The translations under genes were made by a program, and so were the position numbers. From NCBI GenBank assembly GCA_964023275.1, contig OZ029919.1, forward strand, positions 12,981,754 through 13,045,753: DNA of 64,000 nucleotides, read 5' to 3'. This DNA is from Norana najaformis (taxonomy: Eukaryota > Annelida > Clitellata > Crassiclitellata > Hormogastridae). The stretch's first letter is position 1. Each line of letters opens with the position of its first letter. Positions 1 to 50,573 of the stretch are shown here, one piece after another. The notes below the pieces were generated by a model. The model was not told the origin of the DNA. It did not search any database and saw only the letters and a list, made by a program, of their open reading frames with translations.

Positions 1-61
1 TTTTACTTCCATCGTTTTTTTTAATATAAAACTTTTTTGTATTTAAAATAAAAGAGTTATT
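1..61 (+). promoter_or_regulatory. AT-rich leader upstream of the zinc-ribbon/PLA2 frame
   Basis: Very AT-rich stretch with TTTAATATAAAA and ATTTAAAATAAAA just before the ATG at 62. It could supply a TATA-like element for the compact viral gene; position and composition are the only evidence. Confidence 0.25.
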
Positions 62-649
62 ATGTATTGCGTAAAATGTAAAAAACGAACCGAAACTAAA
101 GATGCTAAGAATGTCGTTAGTAAAAACGGAAGACCTATGCTTAGAGGTGTGTGCGTCGACTGTGGCACTACTAAAACGCAGTTCGTAAAAATGAATGCAA
201 AAGGAAATGCTACCGGTGGTGATATGGTCAACTCTTTGAATGCAATTACTAGTAAAATTAAACTACCATGGGCTAAATATCCAGGTGAAATGCATCTTCC
301 AGGAATGAATTTTGCGGGTCCTGGAACGAGATTAGATTTAAGATTGAACCCTGATAGTACACCTAAGGAAGATTCCAAACCTATCGATAGAGTCGATAAG
401 GCGGCATATCAACACGATTTAGCTTACGCGGCGTATCCAGATACAGGAAATAGAAACGTTGCCGATAAAATTATGATAAACGAAATAAGCGGTATAGAGA
501 ATCCTACTATTAGAGAGCGTTTGGAGAGAGCTTTTATAAAACCTATACTCAACGCAAAAGTGAATTTTGGTCTCGGGGTTCCAGCATCGTCGGTTTCAAA
601 AAACTTCAAAAAACTATTAAAAAAAACGCCAAAAATGAAAATGTTGTAA
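62..649 (+). CDS. Zinc-ribbon + parvovirus-type phospholipase A2-like protein of the Polinton element
   Basis: The 195-residue product starts at a clear ATG. Residues 1-42 carry two CxxC knuckles (C3/C6 and C31/C34), like the small zinc-ribbon DUF5679-type domain of viral proteins. Residues 80-140 resemble the PLA2 domain of parvoviral minor capsid proteins: a glycine-rich calcium-loop-like segment (AGPGT, 85-89), the catalytic His-Asp pair in HDLAY (118-122) and a downstream Asp (135). In parvoviruses this activity helps virions leave endosomes; the same role in this element is inference. The C-terminal tail is lysine-rich. Its 3' end overlaps the integrase open frame, which is displaced by one base. 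No premature stops are present. Confidence 0.75.
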   Translation: MYCVKCKKRTETKDAKNVVSKNGRPMLRGVCVDCGTTKTQFVKMNAKGNATGGDMVNSLNAITSKIKLPWAKYPGEMHLPGMNFAGPGTRLDLRLNPDSTPKEDSKPIDRVDKAAYQHDLAYAAYPDTGNRNVADKIMINEISGIENPTIRERLERAFIKPILNAKVNFGLGVPASSVSKNFKKLLKKTPKMKML

Positions 650-1566
650 AATGGACTGATGAACTCGCAGAAGAACTACATAAACCCGTAATAAAACATT
701 TTCAGAAAAGAAGAGTTTTCGTTAGAGATATCGATGAAATATGGGCAGCCGACTTAATCGATATGCAAGCATTCGCGAAAGACAACGATAGTATTAAATA
801 TCTGTTAAGCGTTATCGATATTTTTTCTAAATACGGGTGGATTGTACCATTAAAAAATAAGAACGGTGAAACAGTAGCAACCGCTTTCGAAAAAATATTT
901 AAAAGTAGTGGTAGGAAACCCGAGAAACTTTGGGTAGATAAGGGGAAGGAATTCTATAACAAACACGTTAAAAATTTAGGAATAAACCTATATTCAACCG
1001 AAAATGAAGAAAAATCTTGCGTTATCGAACGATGGAATAGAACGATGAAGGAAAAGATGTATAAGTATTTTTCAGCTAATTCTACCATAAAATATATCGA
1101 TGTTTTGAATAATATGGTAGATCTCTATAATAACACTAAACATAGTTCTATAAAAATGACTCCGATAGAAGCTAGTGAAAAAGCAAACAAAAGTAAAGTA
1201 TGGTTAAATTTATACCCAGCCGATTTTAACGAGCGTGTGAATCCGAAATTCTCGATCGGTGATAAAGTAAGAATTACGAAAAAGAAGAAAACATTCGAAA
1301 AAGGATTTACACCTAGATGGACCGAAGAAGTATTTACTATATCAAGAGTACAATACACAGATCCTCCAACGTATAAAATAACTGATTACAACGATGAAGA
1401 AATAATCGGTACATTTTACGAACAAGAACTACAAAAAACAAATCAGGAAATTTATAGAATCGAAAAGATAATTAGAAAACGCGGAAATAAGTCTCTCGTA
1501 AAATGGTATGGTTACCCAGAATCGTTTAATTCTTGGATCGACAATGAGAGCTTATTAGCATTATAA
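514..1566 (+). CDS. Polinton-type DDE integrase with C-terminal chromodomain, no upstream ATG in frame
   Basis: This frame is open from just after a stop at 511-513 to the stop ending at 1566. Integrase-like sequence starts around 661. The putative first catalytic Asp is in a WAADLIDM motif (codon 751-753), the second in WVDKGKEF (937-939), and the Glu in VIERWNRT (1027-1029). The last ~40 residues form a chromodomain with an aromatic cage pattern (IYRIEKI, KWYGYPE, SWID), as in Polinton integrases. The first ATG in frame is at 763, after the first catalytic Asp. A product starting there would lack that residue, so translation probably begins upstream by frameshift from the preceding gene, a non-AUG start or splicing. 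The domain assignment is firm; the start is unresolved. Confidence 0.85.
   Translation, partial: RAFGESFYKTYTQRKSEFWSRGSSIVGFKKLQKTIKKNAKNENVVKWTDELAEELHKPVIKHFQKRRVFVRDIDEIWAADLIDMQAFAKDNDSIKYLLSVIDIFSKYGWIVPLKNKNGETVATAFEKIFKSSGRKPEKLWVDKGKEFYNKHVKNLGINLYSTENEEKSCVIERWNRTMKEKMYKYFSANSTIKYIDVLNNMVDLYNNTKHSSIKMTPIEASEKANKSKVWLNLYPADFNERVNPKFSIGDKVRITKKKKTFEKGFTPRWTEEVFTISRVQYTDPPTYKITDYNDEEIIGTFYEQELQKTNQEIYRIEKIIRKRGNKSLVKWYGYPESFNSWIDNESLLAL
619..625 (+). other. Candidate -1 slippery heptamer A AAA AAA
   Basis: In the frame of the zinc-ribbon/PLA2 gene this reads A|AAA|AAA, 22 bases before that gene's stop at 647. A -1 slip leads exactly into the integrase frame, which is open there. No strong downstream stem-loop is obvious by eye. 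This is a positional inference only. Confidence 0.35.
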
Positions 1567-1640
1567 ATGAGAATATATTTTAAAAAAATACTTTCGAGAG
1601 AAAGCACCTTTTAAAATATGTATTAATATAGCAAGACTTA
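1567..1640. other. Convergent intergenic gap inside the viral element
   Basis: A 74-base AT-rich gap separates the integrase stop from the stop of the minus-strand gene. It holds AAAAAAATAC and TTAATATAG stretches but no clear AATAAA on either strand. Confidence 0.3.
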
Positions 1641-2402
1641 CTACTCTTCACACGATTCATCTTCTTCATTATCCGTGTCTGAATTTTCGCCAGTCACCGC
1701 TATTATTTCAGGAATATTAGAAGCGAACAGTCTTCGTTCGCGAGTTAATCTATCAACCACTATAGCGTCATTTACTCTCAACTGTATAGACAGTTGTTCG
1801 CCTATATAAATACCGGTTATAGATATATCAGCTATAACTTTACACCGCGTGCCCATTAACGTTACAGGATCTATAGGCATATCATGAATATCCCAAAACC
1901 TGGTTTGGATGTTGGAAGGGTTAGTTTTGCCATCTTTCACATATTTTTTAAGTAATTTAGGATATATAGTTGGTGGTACACCATCTACTGGTTCACCACC
2001 TTTGGTCTTGTAGCGTAAAATTTCTAAGACATCTACATCAACTTCCGTATAGTATTTTTTAAAAGCGTTTTTTTCAGTTTTTAAAAACGCTTTACATTTT
2101 TTAGTACATTGTCGTAAAATATCGATAGTCTTAAGTTCTTCCTTTGTGGGTCCTTCTAGGGAATCGTACATGACTAGCGGTAGAGTATAAGAATCTACAT
2201 CTTCGCTATTATATCTATTTTCTTGGATACCCCACGTCATTAATTTAGGCGTTTCTAAATGTAAAATATCTGTTTTACCATTAGGATAATTATATTCAAT
2301 ATTAATTCTTTGAAATTTAGTATCATTCGTATTTCGTTTTACTGGAATGGAAAAAATTAGTCTGTTAATATCAAATGTTTTATAATTCACAGTCATTGCC
2401 AT
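1641..2402 (-). CDS. Virus-type protein resembling the DUF2738/DUF5871 family of large DNA viruses
   Basis: The 253-residue product begins at an ATG and is uninterrupted. The layout matches what I recall of a family of unknown function in phycodnaviruses, iridoviruses and relatives: an N-terminal PKLMTWGIQEN segment, then SYTLPLVMYD and GPTKEEL, a central PPTIYPKLL block, a short DP-containing strand, and a C-terminal beta segment (ISITGIYIGEQLSIQLRVND). It ends in an acidic tail (NEEDESCEE). Such proteins are thought to be abundant virion or DNA-associated factors, but the function here is unknown. It is transcribed toward the integrase and divergently from the 2536 gene. The assignment rests on remembered pattern similarity, not a search. 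Confidence 0.55.
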   Translation of the reverse strand: MAMTVNYKTFDINRLIFSIPVKRNTNDTKFQRINIEYNYPNGKTDILHLETPKLMTWGIQENRYNSEDVDSYTLPLVMYDSLEGPTKEELKTIDILRQCTKKCKAFLKTEKNAFKKYYTEVDVDVLEILRYKTKGGEPVDGVPPTIYPKLLKKYVKDGKTNPSNIQTRFWDIHDMPIDPVTLMGTRCKVIADISITGIYIGEQLSIQLRVNDAIVVDRLTRERRLFASNIPEIIAVTGENSDTDNEEDESCEE

Positions 2403-2535
2403 TTTATTATAATATATTATTTCTTTAAATAAAGGTGAGGAAATATTTTTTTATAATTAAGAGAGATTAACTTCTTACTTATTAAAATTGAATTATTTAA
2501 AGATTCTTGGTAATATAAAATACGAGACTACGAAA
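2403..2535. promoter_or_regulatory. Divergent promoter region of the viral element
   Basis: A 133-base AT-rich gap lies between the start of the minus-strand gene and the plus-strand acidic gene, so promoters for both directions should be here. TATA-like words (TATAATATATTA just left of the minus-strand start) are visible. No experiment or conserved motif pins the start sites. Confidence 0.35.
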
Positions 2536-3120
2536 ATGAATTCCATTATTACTACAAACATAGAAAATGTTGAAACACGCGTGTGGTTCAACTTAACACC
2601 TATATCTGAGCCCATGGCACAGACAGATTCATTTTTAACTCTCACTTCTAATAATGTAAAAGTTATGTCTCATTTTATTTCTGAAGTGAAAGACGCTTGT
2701 GGTGAATTCGTAACTGAGGTTTTCGACTTGATCGGAGACGTTTATGAAGAGTGCGAATGTAGTGATAGTGAATATAGTGAAAATGATGGTGAATATAGTG
2801 AAAGCGAATGTAGTGATAGTGAATGTAGTGATTGTAGGATGTGTTATAAGAACGAAGAAGTTTCCAACATGGAAAACAATTCCGAAAAGACCAAAGCGTT
2901 GATTTCACCTGAGGATCCGGAAGAGTTAGAAGATTTCAACAACGAACTTACTAAAAAGATTGTTGCTAATGAATTCGAGGTCATCATTTGCGATCTTAAG
3001 AACAAGCTTAATAACTTGGAAACGAGGTATTTTGCAGCGAAAGATGCGTTTCACAAGCGTGTATGTAAAGATCTCAATACATTTATAAGTTCAAACTTCA
3101 TTACCAAGACAGCGATGTAA
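2536..3120 (+). CDS. Acidic, repeat-containing accessory protein of the viral element, unknown function
   Basis: The first true ATG is at 2536; the frame is open from 2488 only if a TTG is used. The 194-residue product has no family I recognise. A Ser/Asp/Glu/Cys-rich block in the middle (SDSEYSEN, GEYSESECSDSECSD) is encoded by degenerate short tandem repeats at about 2755-2836. The C-terminal third looks helical (CDLKNKLNNLETRYFAAKDAF). Adintoviruses often carry small acidic accessory proteins, some with an LxCxE motif; I see no exact LxCxE here. Position at the element's edge and acidity suggest an accessory or regulatory protein, but that is inference. Confidence 0.55.
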   Translation: MNSIITTNIENVETRVWFNLTPISEPMAQTDSFLTLTSNNVKVMSHFISEVKDACGEFVTEVFDLIGDVYEECECSDSEYSENDGEYSESECSDSECSDCRMCYKNEEVSNMENNSEKTKALISPEDPEELEDFNNELTKKIVANEFEVIICDLKNKLNNLETRYFAAKDAFHKRVCKDLNTFISSNFITKTAM

Positions 3121-3151
3121 ACGATATGATATTTATGACTTTATATTCTAT

Positions 3152-3181
3152 ATTCTATAACTAACACCATAGTTATAGAAT
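3152..3181. terminator. 12-bp perfect hairpin after the last viral gene
   Basis: The arms ATTCTATAACTA (3152-3163) and TAGTTATAGAAT (3170-3181) pair perfectly around a 6-base loop, 31 bases after the stop at 3120. It may mark a 3' end or a regulatory site. Confidence 0.4.
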
Positions 3182-3189
3182 GTAAATAG

Positions 3190-3600
3190 TTGTCGTCACG
3201 TGATGAGTTAATATAGGTGGGGACAGCTAATAGATTTTGATAAACCTATAATATGGTTGCGTGCGTGAGATTTGGGAATTTCCAGTAGTTTCGATGACGT
3301 CATCATGTGATTTTTTTATGGGGAGGACCTATAATATGGTTGCGTGCGCGGGGGGACCTATAATATGGTTGCGTGCGCGTTCTATTTTTAGATTGGGAAT
3401 TTCCAGAAGTTTCGATGACGTCATCATGTTTTTTATTTTCGGTGAGGACCCTATAGGTTGAAATTTAACCTATAGTTTTGGTTGTTTTGGTTAATGTGCT
3501 AGAACCGGCCTTTTATATCTACTTATATGTGAACATAATATGCGCTGCTTAGTCAGCAAGTTTTAAGCGCGTGTTTATATAGGAAATTTCCATTAGTCGA
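3190..3600. promoter_or_regulatory. Repeat-built candidate enhancer with kappaB-like and CRE palindromes
   Basis: GGGAATTTCC occurs at 3274-3283 and 3395-3404, each followed exactly 21 bases later by the CRE palindrome TGACGTCA (3295-3302 and 3416-3423). A unit beginning CCTATAATATGGTTGCG is repeated at 3245, about 3338 and about 3357. Nearby are an E-box palindrome TCACGTGA (3196-3203), a third kappaB-like GGAAATTTCC (3582-3591) and a Maf/AP-1-like TGCTTAGTCAGCA (3547-3559). The motifs match known consensus sites; enhancer function is inference. This could also be part of the element's terminal repeat. Confidence 0.45.
3451..3475. repeat. 9-bp inverted repeat near the presumed element end
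   Basis: CTATAGGTT (3451-3459) and AACCTATAG (3467-3475) pair perfectly around a 7-base loop. The word AACCTATA also begins the tandem units just upstream. It may be close to the terminal repeat tip. Confidence 0.35.
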
Positions 3601-5390
3601 CGAGTTATTGTTTTGTTTGTGCACACAATGGTGACACATAGTTGCTGTGCATCAGACACATGGGGGCTGGTGGTGTGATTAGTTGGAGACACTGTGTGCA
3701 TGTGGGTTAATGTCAGCAGTGTTTATTGCCAATGCACATTTTGTAAGGTAAGCACTCACACGTGGGAGTGTCAAACCTGTGGTGCGATGAGTCAGTGGGT
3801 TTTTGGAAAATTCTACAATTGTGCGATACCAGGAGGCCGATATGAACTGGTCTGTTGTCTTGACAGGAAAGGGCTTATATAAGTGGATGAAAATGGACTG
3901 TAAGAGAATGTGAAGATTTGTAACACTGGTCTGATGTGTGCTAAGTTTAATGTTTGGGTTACAAATGTCGTTGATAGATTCATGCATGTAGCAACTGTGA
4001 TGATTCAAGTACTGTTTTAATTGAACTGTTTGTTTTAATTATAATTATGAAGATCAAAGACTGTTTGTCTTTAGTTGAGTTAATGCTATGCTATGATTCG
4101 TGCAAGTCAGTGGTTCGAAGCCTGATTGTTGGCCACTGTGAAAGGTTGTCAACATTACAGTTTATTAATATAGGAAACCTGAGCAAAGTTGATCAGGACA
4201 AGGAACCAGAAACATTGGGAGCTGTTGAAAGATACTGTTATAGCACTATTATGATAAATATTTAATTCAAGTTGATAGTAATGTAACTTTACTGGAAGTC
4301 TATGCGAATGAACGTAGCAAAAGTTTCAGTTTAAGTCTATACTTTTATATACAGTAATATTTTAAAATTTGTTCTTCATTAACATTGAGAAAATGGCGAG
4401 ATTTTGAACGCTTTGTTTTGTTAAATTCGTTTTGTCAGTGGTAGCTATTATCAGAGCAGTCGTACATCTGACAACAGTGATGTTTGAGAACAGTGATGGC
4501 CAAGAACTATCTTGACACCTTTAAAACTGTGATAGTTGAGAACTGTCTTGACCCCTTTAGATAGTGTGACATGTTAAAATACACATCTTTTAAACTATGT
4601 AGATTTAAGTAGCTTCTTTAAATTGATGCCTTGTTTAGTTATTTTCCATGCCAGAGCACCAGTCACCATGCCATCCAATAGTTTTGGACACTGCCTTTGA
4701 GCAGCTTGTTGGAAGTTGGGGCACTGATGCACTTATTTCTAGTCTCCCCAGATGTTACAAAATGGACACAATTTAATAAATATCTAGAAGCTAGTTTTAA
4801 TCATTTGTGATTAATTGTACCAACTCAACAAACACTCAATTTAATTCATGTAATGAAAAGGAATTCCTACGTCTCTGTATAGTGCTACAAAATAAATGTG
4901 CTATAATATTTGAGAACTATCAGGTGTGTAGTTGCCATCAAAAAGGTACAAGCAAGACTGAGACCCAAGCCTAAATGACTATTCTTAGGCCAGCCTGCAA
5001 GGCCTATGTGTTAGCATATGCACTACATTTGTAATGTTTTCCATTTGAATTTATGCTTTGTATATAAGTCCTATTTGTTTTTGTTAATACACTTTTGAGA
5101 CATTTTAGAATGGCACTATATAAATGTCCAATCACTTTCTTCATTATTCACAATTGGTAATGGAAAATTTATGTCACATAAAAATTAAGTCTTTCTTGGT
5201 ATTTGCTGCTTTCTCTTAATCACAGTAGTCAAATATACAGTATTGAAATTCTGTTAAAATCTGCAACAGCTGTTATTTATTTATGCAGTTCTTGACCCCG
5301 TTGTCGCTGTTTTGTTAGGATCTTGTAACATGTAGACATCTATATGCAGTTATCTGATGGTTGGATGTTTTTGTTGACAGTGCATTCTTT
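3601..5390. other. Non-coding flank, presumed MAP4K intron
   Basis: No convincing exon is seen; kinase N-terminal lobe codons (glycine loop, VAIK lysine) are absent. At about 5050-5140 the words GGCACTATATAAATGTCC resemble the CR1/L2-like 3' tail found elsewhere in the window. A weak ~50-bp near-duplicate (AAGAACTATCTTGACACC / GAGAACTGTCTTGACCCC) lies around 4500-4555. Confidence 0.4.
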
Positions 5391-44353
<38,963 letters not shown>

Positions 44354-45673
44354 GTTCTGTTTGGAGAAGCAAAGGAATGTCCTGCTCATCTCTGGACAAC
44401 AGTCAAGGTCTCTGTCTAAAAGAGTTATGTTTCTAAAGGAAATGCACATGTCTCGGAAATCAATGTTTGGCTTCTCATTGACAGTTATACTGATATTTAT
44501 AAAGTTCCCAAGTCATTCTGGTCGTCTCGATAGCATTTCCTGTGGTGAAGGCAGTTCTTTCCAAGGCTTGATATTATATTTTTTGGCTCTCCAGTGGTTG
44601 TTTTTATTTGTCAGTAAAGAAAGATAAAGAATCCTTGATGATTTAAAACCTCGACATTCACAGTTGTCATACAGTTGTTTAAGTATAAACGCAGAGAAGG
44701 AAGAACAGGATTGTGGTTTGATCCTGTCATCTGTTCCGCACAGTTCTCGTGTGATGGTGTCTCCACTGTTTACCTATGATAGGTGGTGATGTATCATGAT
44801 TCACAGTTAATATGTGATGATTACTGCTTACCATTTTATTAATTCTGCCTAATAAAAATAAAATATTCTGATATGGGACATCAGTTATGCAAATGAGTTT
44901 AGCAAGAGCACCAGAGGCAGCTGGAGAGCTGTTGCTGGGCTCTGTGCCTGTCACTCTATCCACAGCAGCAATTCCCTCAGCTACACTGTTGAGCTGTTTC
45001 AACATAGTTTCATGTGGCTGGCTGCACTTGAACTAACCTATTCCTTTGACTTTGCTATTGCACACAGTTTACCCAAGACTTCAAACTTATTGACCATAAA
45101 AAATTAAATTGATGCTGGTATTAATAAGTTTGATTATTGGATTAAGCTAATGTTAGCATTTGGTAATAGGTTGCTGCTACTATTCATTTGAACAGCGGAT
45201 TGCTTTAAAATATGGACTTCTGTTGATACAACTGAGCAGTTTCTTTATTCTGGTGCTATATACATCTCCAGTCGCATTAATTAAGTTCTGCCAAGCTTGA
45301 GGCTTACAGTAGTGTATGGTTGCAGATCTGCCAGTTTGTATCAGCTATCATGTTCGTTATGTTTTATATCTGCGCAAACAATTTGGTGATTCCTGTTTTG
45401 ACGATGGGAAGTATGTGTGTAAAGGTATATTTATGTAGCACCTCGTAAGTAAACACTGCTCATGGCTGTGTGCAAAATTAAAAATGCGAACTTTTCTGTC
45501 ATTACTCTTCAGACTTTTGTTTCTGGTCACTGCTTTATTTCCAAAGTGTTTGCATAAAGCCTTTTGAGATTGTTAAGTTCATTATTTATTATATACAGCA
45601 TTTCCTAAATATAGAAATGCTCTTGACATTTATAGTCCTTCAGTCGGGACACAGTTTCCTTTTATAAACCAAG
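44354..45673. other. Presumed MAP4K 3' UTR and downstream DNA
   Basis: The 3' UTR must begin here. An AATAAA lies at 44852-44857. A CR1/L2-like tail sits near 45420-45470. No exon is seen. Confidence 0.4.
44852..44857 (+). terminator. MAP4K3/5: Candidate poly(A) signal of MAP4K
   Basis: First AATAAA I noticed after the stop codon, about 500 bases downstream. Others lie further on (for example 47196-47201), so the real site is unknown. Confidence 0.3.
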
Positions 45674-46510
45674 TACAGTGCAGACCCATTTATATGCAGT
45701 AGTCGAAAGGCAGTCAGCACCGCTGCTTGTTAACAAACCACAGGTTAAGAGGGCCATGCTGAAATGCAGTAGTGTATGGTTTATGTAAATCTTAGCATGG
45801 CTTGGAAGCTCAAAGACATAGGCTGTTTGTTGTGAAGGTGCTTGCACTGTATCCTACTACCAGACGATTTGGTCAAATTACTTTAAAGGGCCACTGTTGC
45901 TGTCTTTTTATTGGCAGAAATGATCATGATTGAGTTCTAGAGAATTCATTTTTCTGGCTACATTAGCATCTACTGTTTCCCGACACTATTTTAAAGTGTG
46001 AAATCCCTAATTGTTCTGCTAAGTCTATTGATATACAGCTGTTGTAACCTTGGCTGAGCCAGCAGCTGAGCTCATGTTTGATGTTTGCTAGCTGGCTATG
46101 ACAGGCAAATGTAAAAGTACCATAATTTATCTCAGCTGCAGCTTCTTCTAGGTGTGGTCCCTTTGTCCGTTTGGGGTGTGGAGACATGTGCACTGCAGAC
46201 TAGTGTGGCTACATTAAGTTCACCTGCTTTGGAACTGTACTGCCCCTGCAGGGCTTAAGGCCAGCTGCTGTTAGCAACGGTTGTCGTGTATTCAGGCAGC
46301 TGTTACAGCTGATGCAGGCTTAATATTAGCCGGTGCATTGTGTGTATTGATGTTAAACAAAATCTGCCATGTTGTGCCACAGAGCAAGTTCCTGTATCAA
46401 GTGTTAATGCGTCTTGTGCGTGAAATAGGTAGCTTTGGGAGGCATGCAGCAACTGCATGTTAATCAGATTCGTGTGTAAATGGGTCACATGTAAATGGGA
46501 CTGCACTGTA
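45674..46510. mobile_element. pogo/Tigger-like MITE, copy 2
   Basis: Same ends (TACAGTGCAGACC, and reversed TACAGTGCAGTCC) and same internal order as 13805-14628, with TA at both tips. The copies differ by many substitutions and small indels, so they are old. Confidence 0.7.
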
Positions 46511-49305
<2,795 letters not shown>

Positions 49306-49382
49306 ACATAGTCCTGTGTTGAGTCACTGCTAATGAGTTCTGTAGAATACAGTGATATAATTTTAATTTTATTGTAACTGTA

Positions 49383-49460
49383 TGAGAAATTTATGTAGCG
49401 CTGCTTCAAGAGAAACTAATCAGAGATGCTCTCTATGCTAGTCTAAACGGTGTTAAATGT
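49383..49460 (-). mobile_element. CR1/L2-like 3' tail fragment
   Basis: GAAATTTATGTAGCGCTGC, then TTCAAGAGAAACTAATCAGA, matching 30058-30125 and 62464-62520. Confidence 0.6.
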
Positions 49461-50446
49461 TTGGTAGTATTTGTCACTGTGTTGGGATGGATATCTTATT
49501 GTTTGTTTCCATAGCTTTGTTGTGATGACTAGATGCTTTAGTTTCAAGTCTTTGGTTTATCTGACCCGCTGGATACTTACAGAAATATTTCGGCTAGCTC
49601 AAGTTTTAGGAAACTCAGACTGACTGATCCATTAAAAGACTCCATGCTGTCATATCCTTTGATTTGGTTCATGACGAATTCCAGATTTCTGCAATAACTT
49701 ATATATTTATGTATGTATGTGTGTATCTGAATATTTATATGGCGACCTTTAAATACTTCTCTGAAGCACTGGAACACATCCATCTAGCAGCTCCACAAAG
49801 GTGCATCTTCAGTTTAGCTGGAAATTTATGAGCAATGTTTCCTTGAACCAATCCACTTGTTTACTAGATGGATCAGATCATTTACAAGTTAACCTGTGTA
49901 GACCTTGACTGAATTGGTTTCTCCTTCTGACTGGGAATGCATTTCATTATAAAATTAGCCTGAAGTAATTACTGTTTTCTGTTTGTTTTATATAAATTGA
50001 TTATTTGATACTCTTATTTATTGGATATTGATGCTAAATTAATTCCGGACATTTAATTCTTTGGTATATATATATATATATGTTCATATATATGTATACA
50101 TTTAATAGTTGTAGAATCATAGTAGCAGATAGTTATGTTGGGTTTTACACAAAAGAAAGCTAAAAATGTGGCTTATTGGCTATAAAAAGTCTGTTGCCAC
50201 ATTAAACCACATTCCATGCACAGTAAAGAAGATTTTTAGGGTTGGTGAGAAATGGGGTTCAGCTACCCGCAGTCTGCTTTACACAATTATAATTTAACTC
50301 TTGGCTTCCGAGACTGCATGTTAAAGGATCTACAAGTCTGTGTTTGGGCTTAATGATATCCATGTACTTAATACTTGTTTCATTATGGTTCAGTATGCCT
50401 GGCTTAGAAACTGTTTTTGTTTAAGATGTATTTTGTTCAACTCCTC
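49461..50446. other. Intergenic DNA
   Basis: Another tail-like fragment (ATTTATATGGCGACC) is near 49733; TA-rich run near 50064-50100. No gene seen. Confidence 0.4.
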
Positions 50447-50573
50447 TTGTTTATCCTTGTCTGTTCTAGAAGAAGACTTTGTTTATCCTTGTCTGTTCTA
50501 GAAGAAGACTTTGTTTATCCTTGTCTGTTCTAGAAGAAGACTTTGTTTATCCTTGTCTGTTCTAGAAGAAAAC
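50447..50573 (+). repeat. 32-bp minisatellite, 4 copies
   Basis: The unit TTATCCTTGTCTGTTCTAGA plus 12 bases starts at 50451, 50483, 50515 and 50547, with copies almost identical. There are no spacers. Confidence 0.95.

Larger units (their letters stand above)
1..3480. mobile_element. Right part of a Polinton/Maverick (adintovirus-like) element, left end outside window
   Basis: Four compact, intronless, AT-rich reading frames are packed head to tail or divergently with gaps of under 150 bases, unlike the intron-rich DNA that follows. The gene set (zinc ribbon plus parvovirus-like PLA2 domain, DDE integrase with chromodomain) is the kind known from Polintons and adintoviruses. DNA polymerase B, protease, packaging ATPase and capsid genes are not seen and would lie to the left. 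All four frames are open, so the copy looks young or still under selection. The right boundary is uncertain: coding ends at 3120 and repeats run to about 3475 or 3600. I cannot see the partner terminal repeat. Confidence 0.8.

Noticed and set aside
1..1566. LTR retrotransposon rather than Polinton
   Set aside because: No gag, reverse transcriptase or RNase H adjoins the integrase, while a PLA2/zinc-ribbon gene and a large-virus-type gene do.
2488..2535. N-terminal extension of the acidic viral protein to 2488
   Set aside because: The codon at 2488 is TTG; the first ATG in frame is at 2536, with a normal AT-rich leader before it.
2740..2860. LxCxE retinoblastoma-binding motif in the acidic viral protein
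   Set aside because: Only CxC and acidic runs are present; no leucine stands in the required place.
50447..50573. CRISPR-like array
   Set aside because: The four 32-bp units are contiguous without spacers, in a eukaryotic intergenic region; it is a minisatellite.
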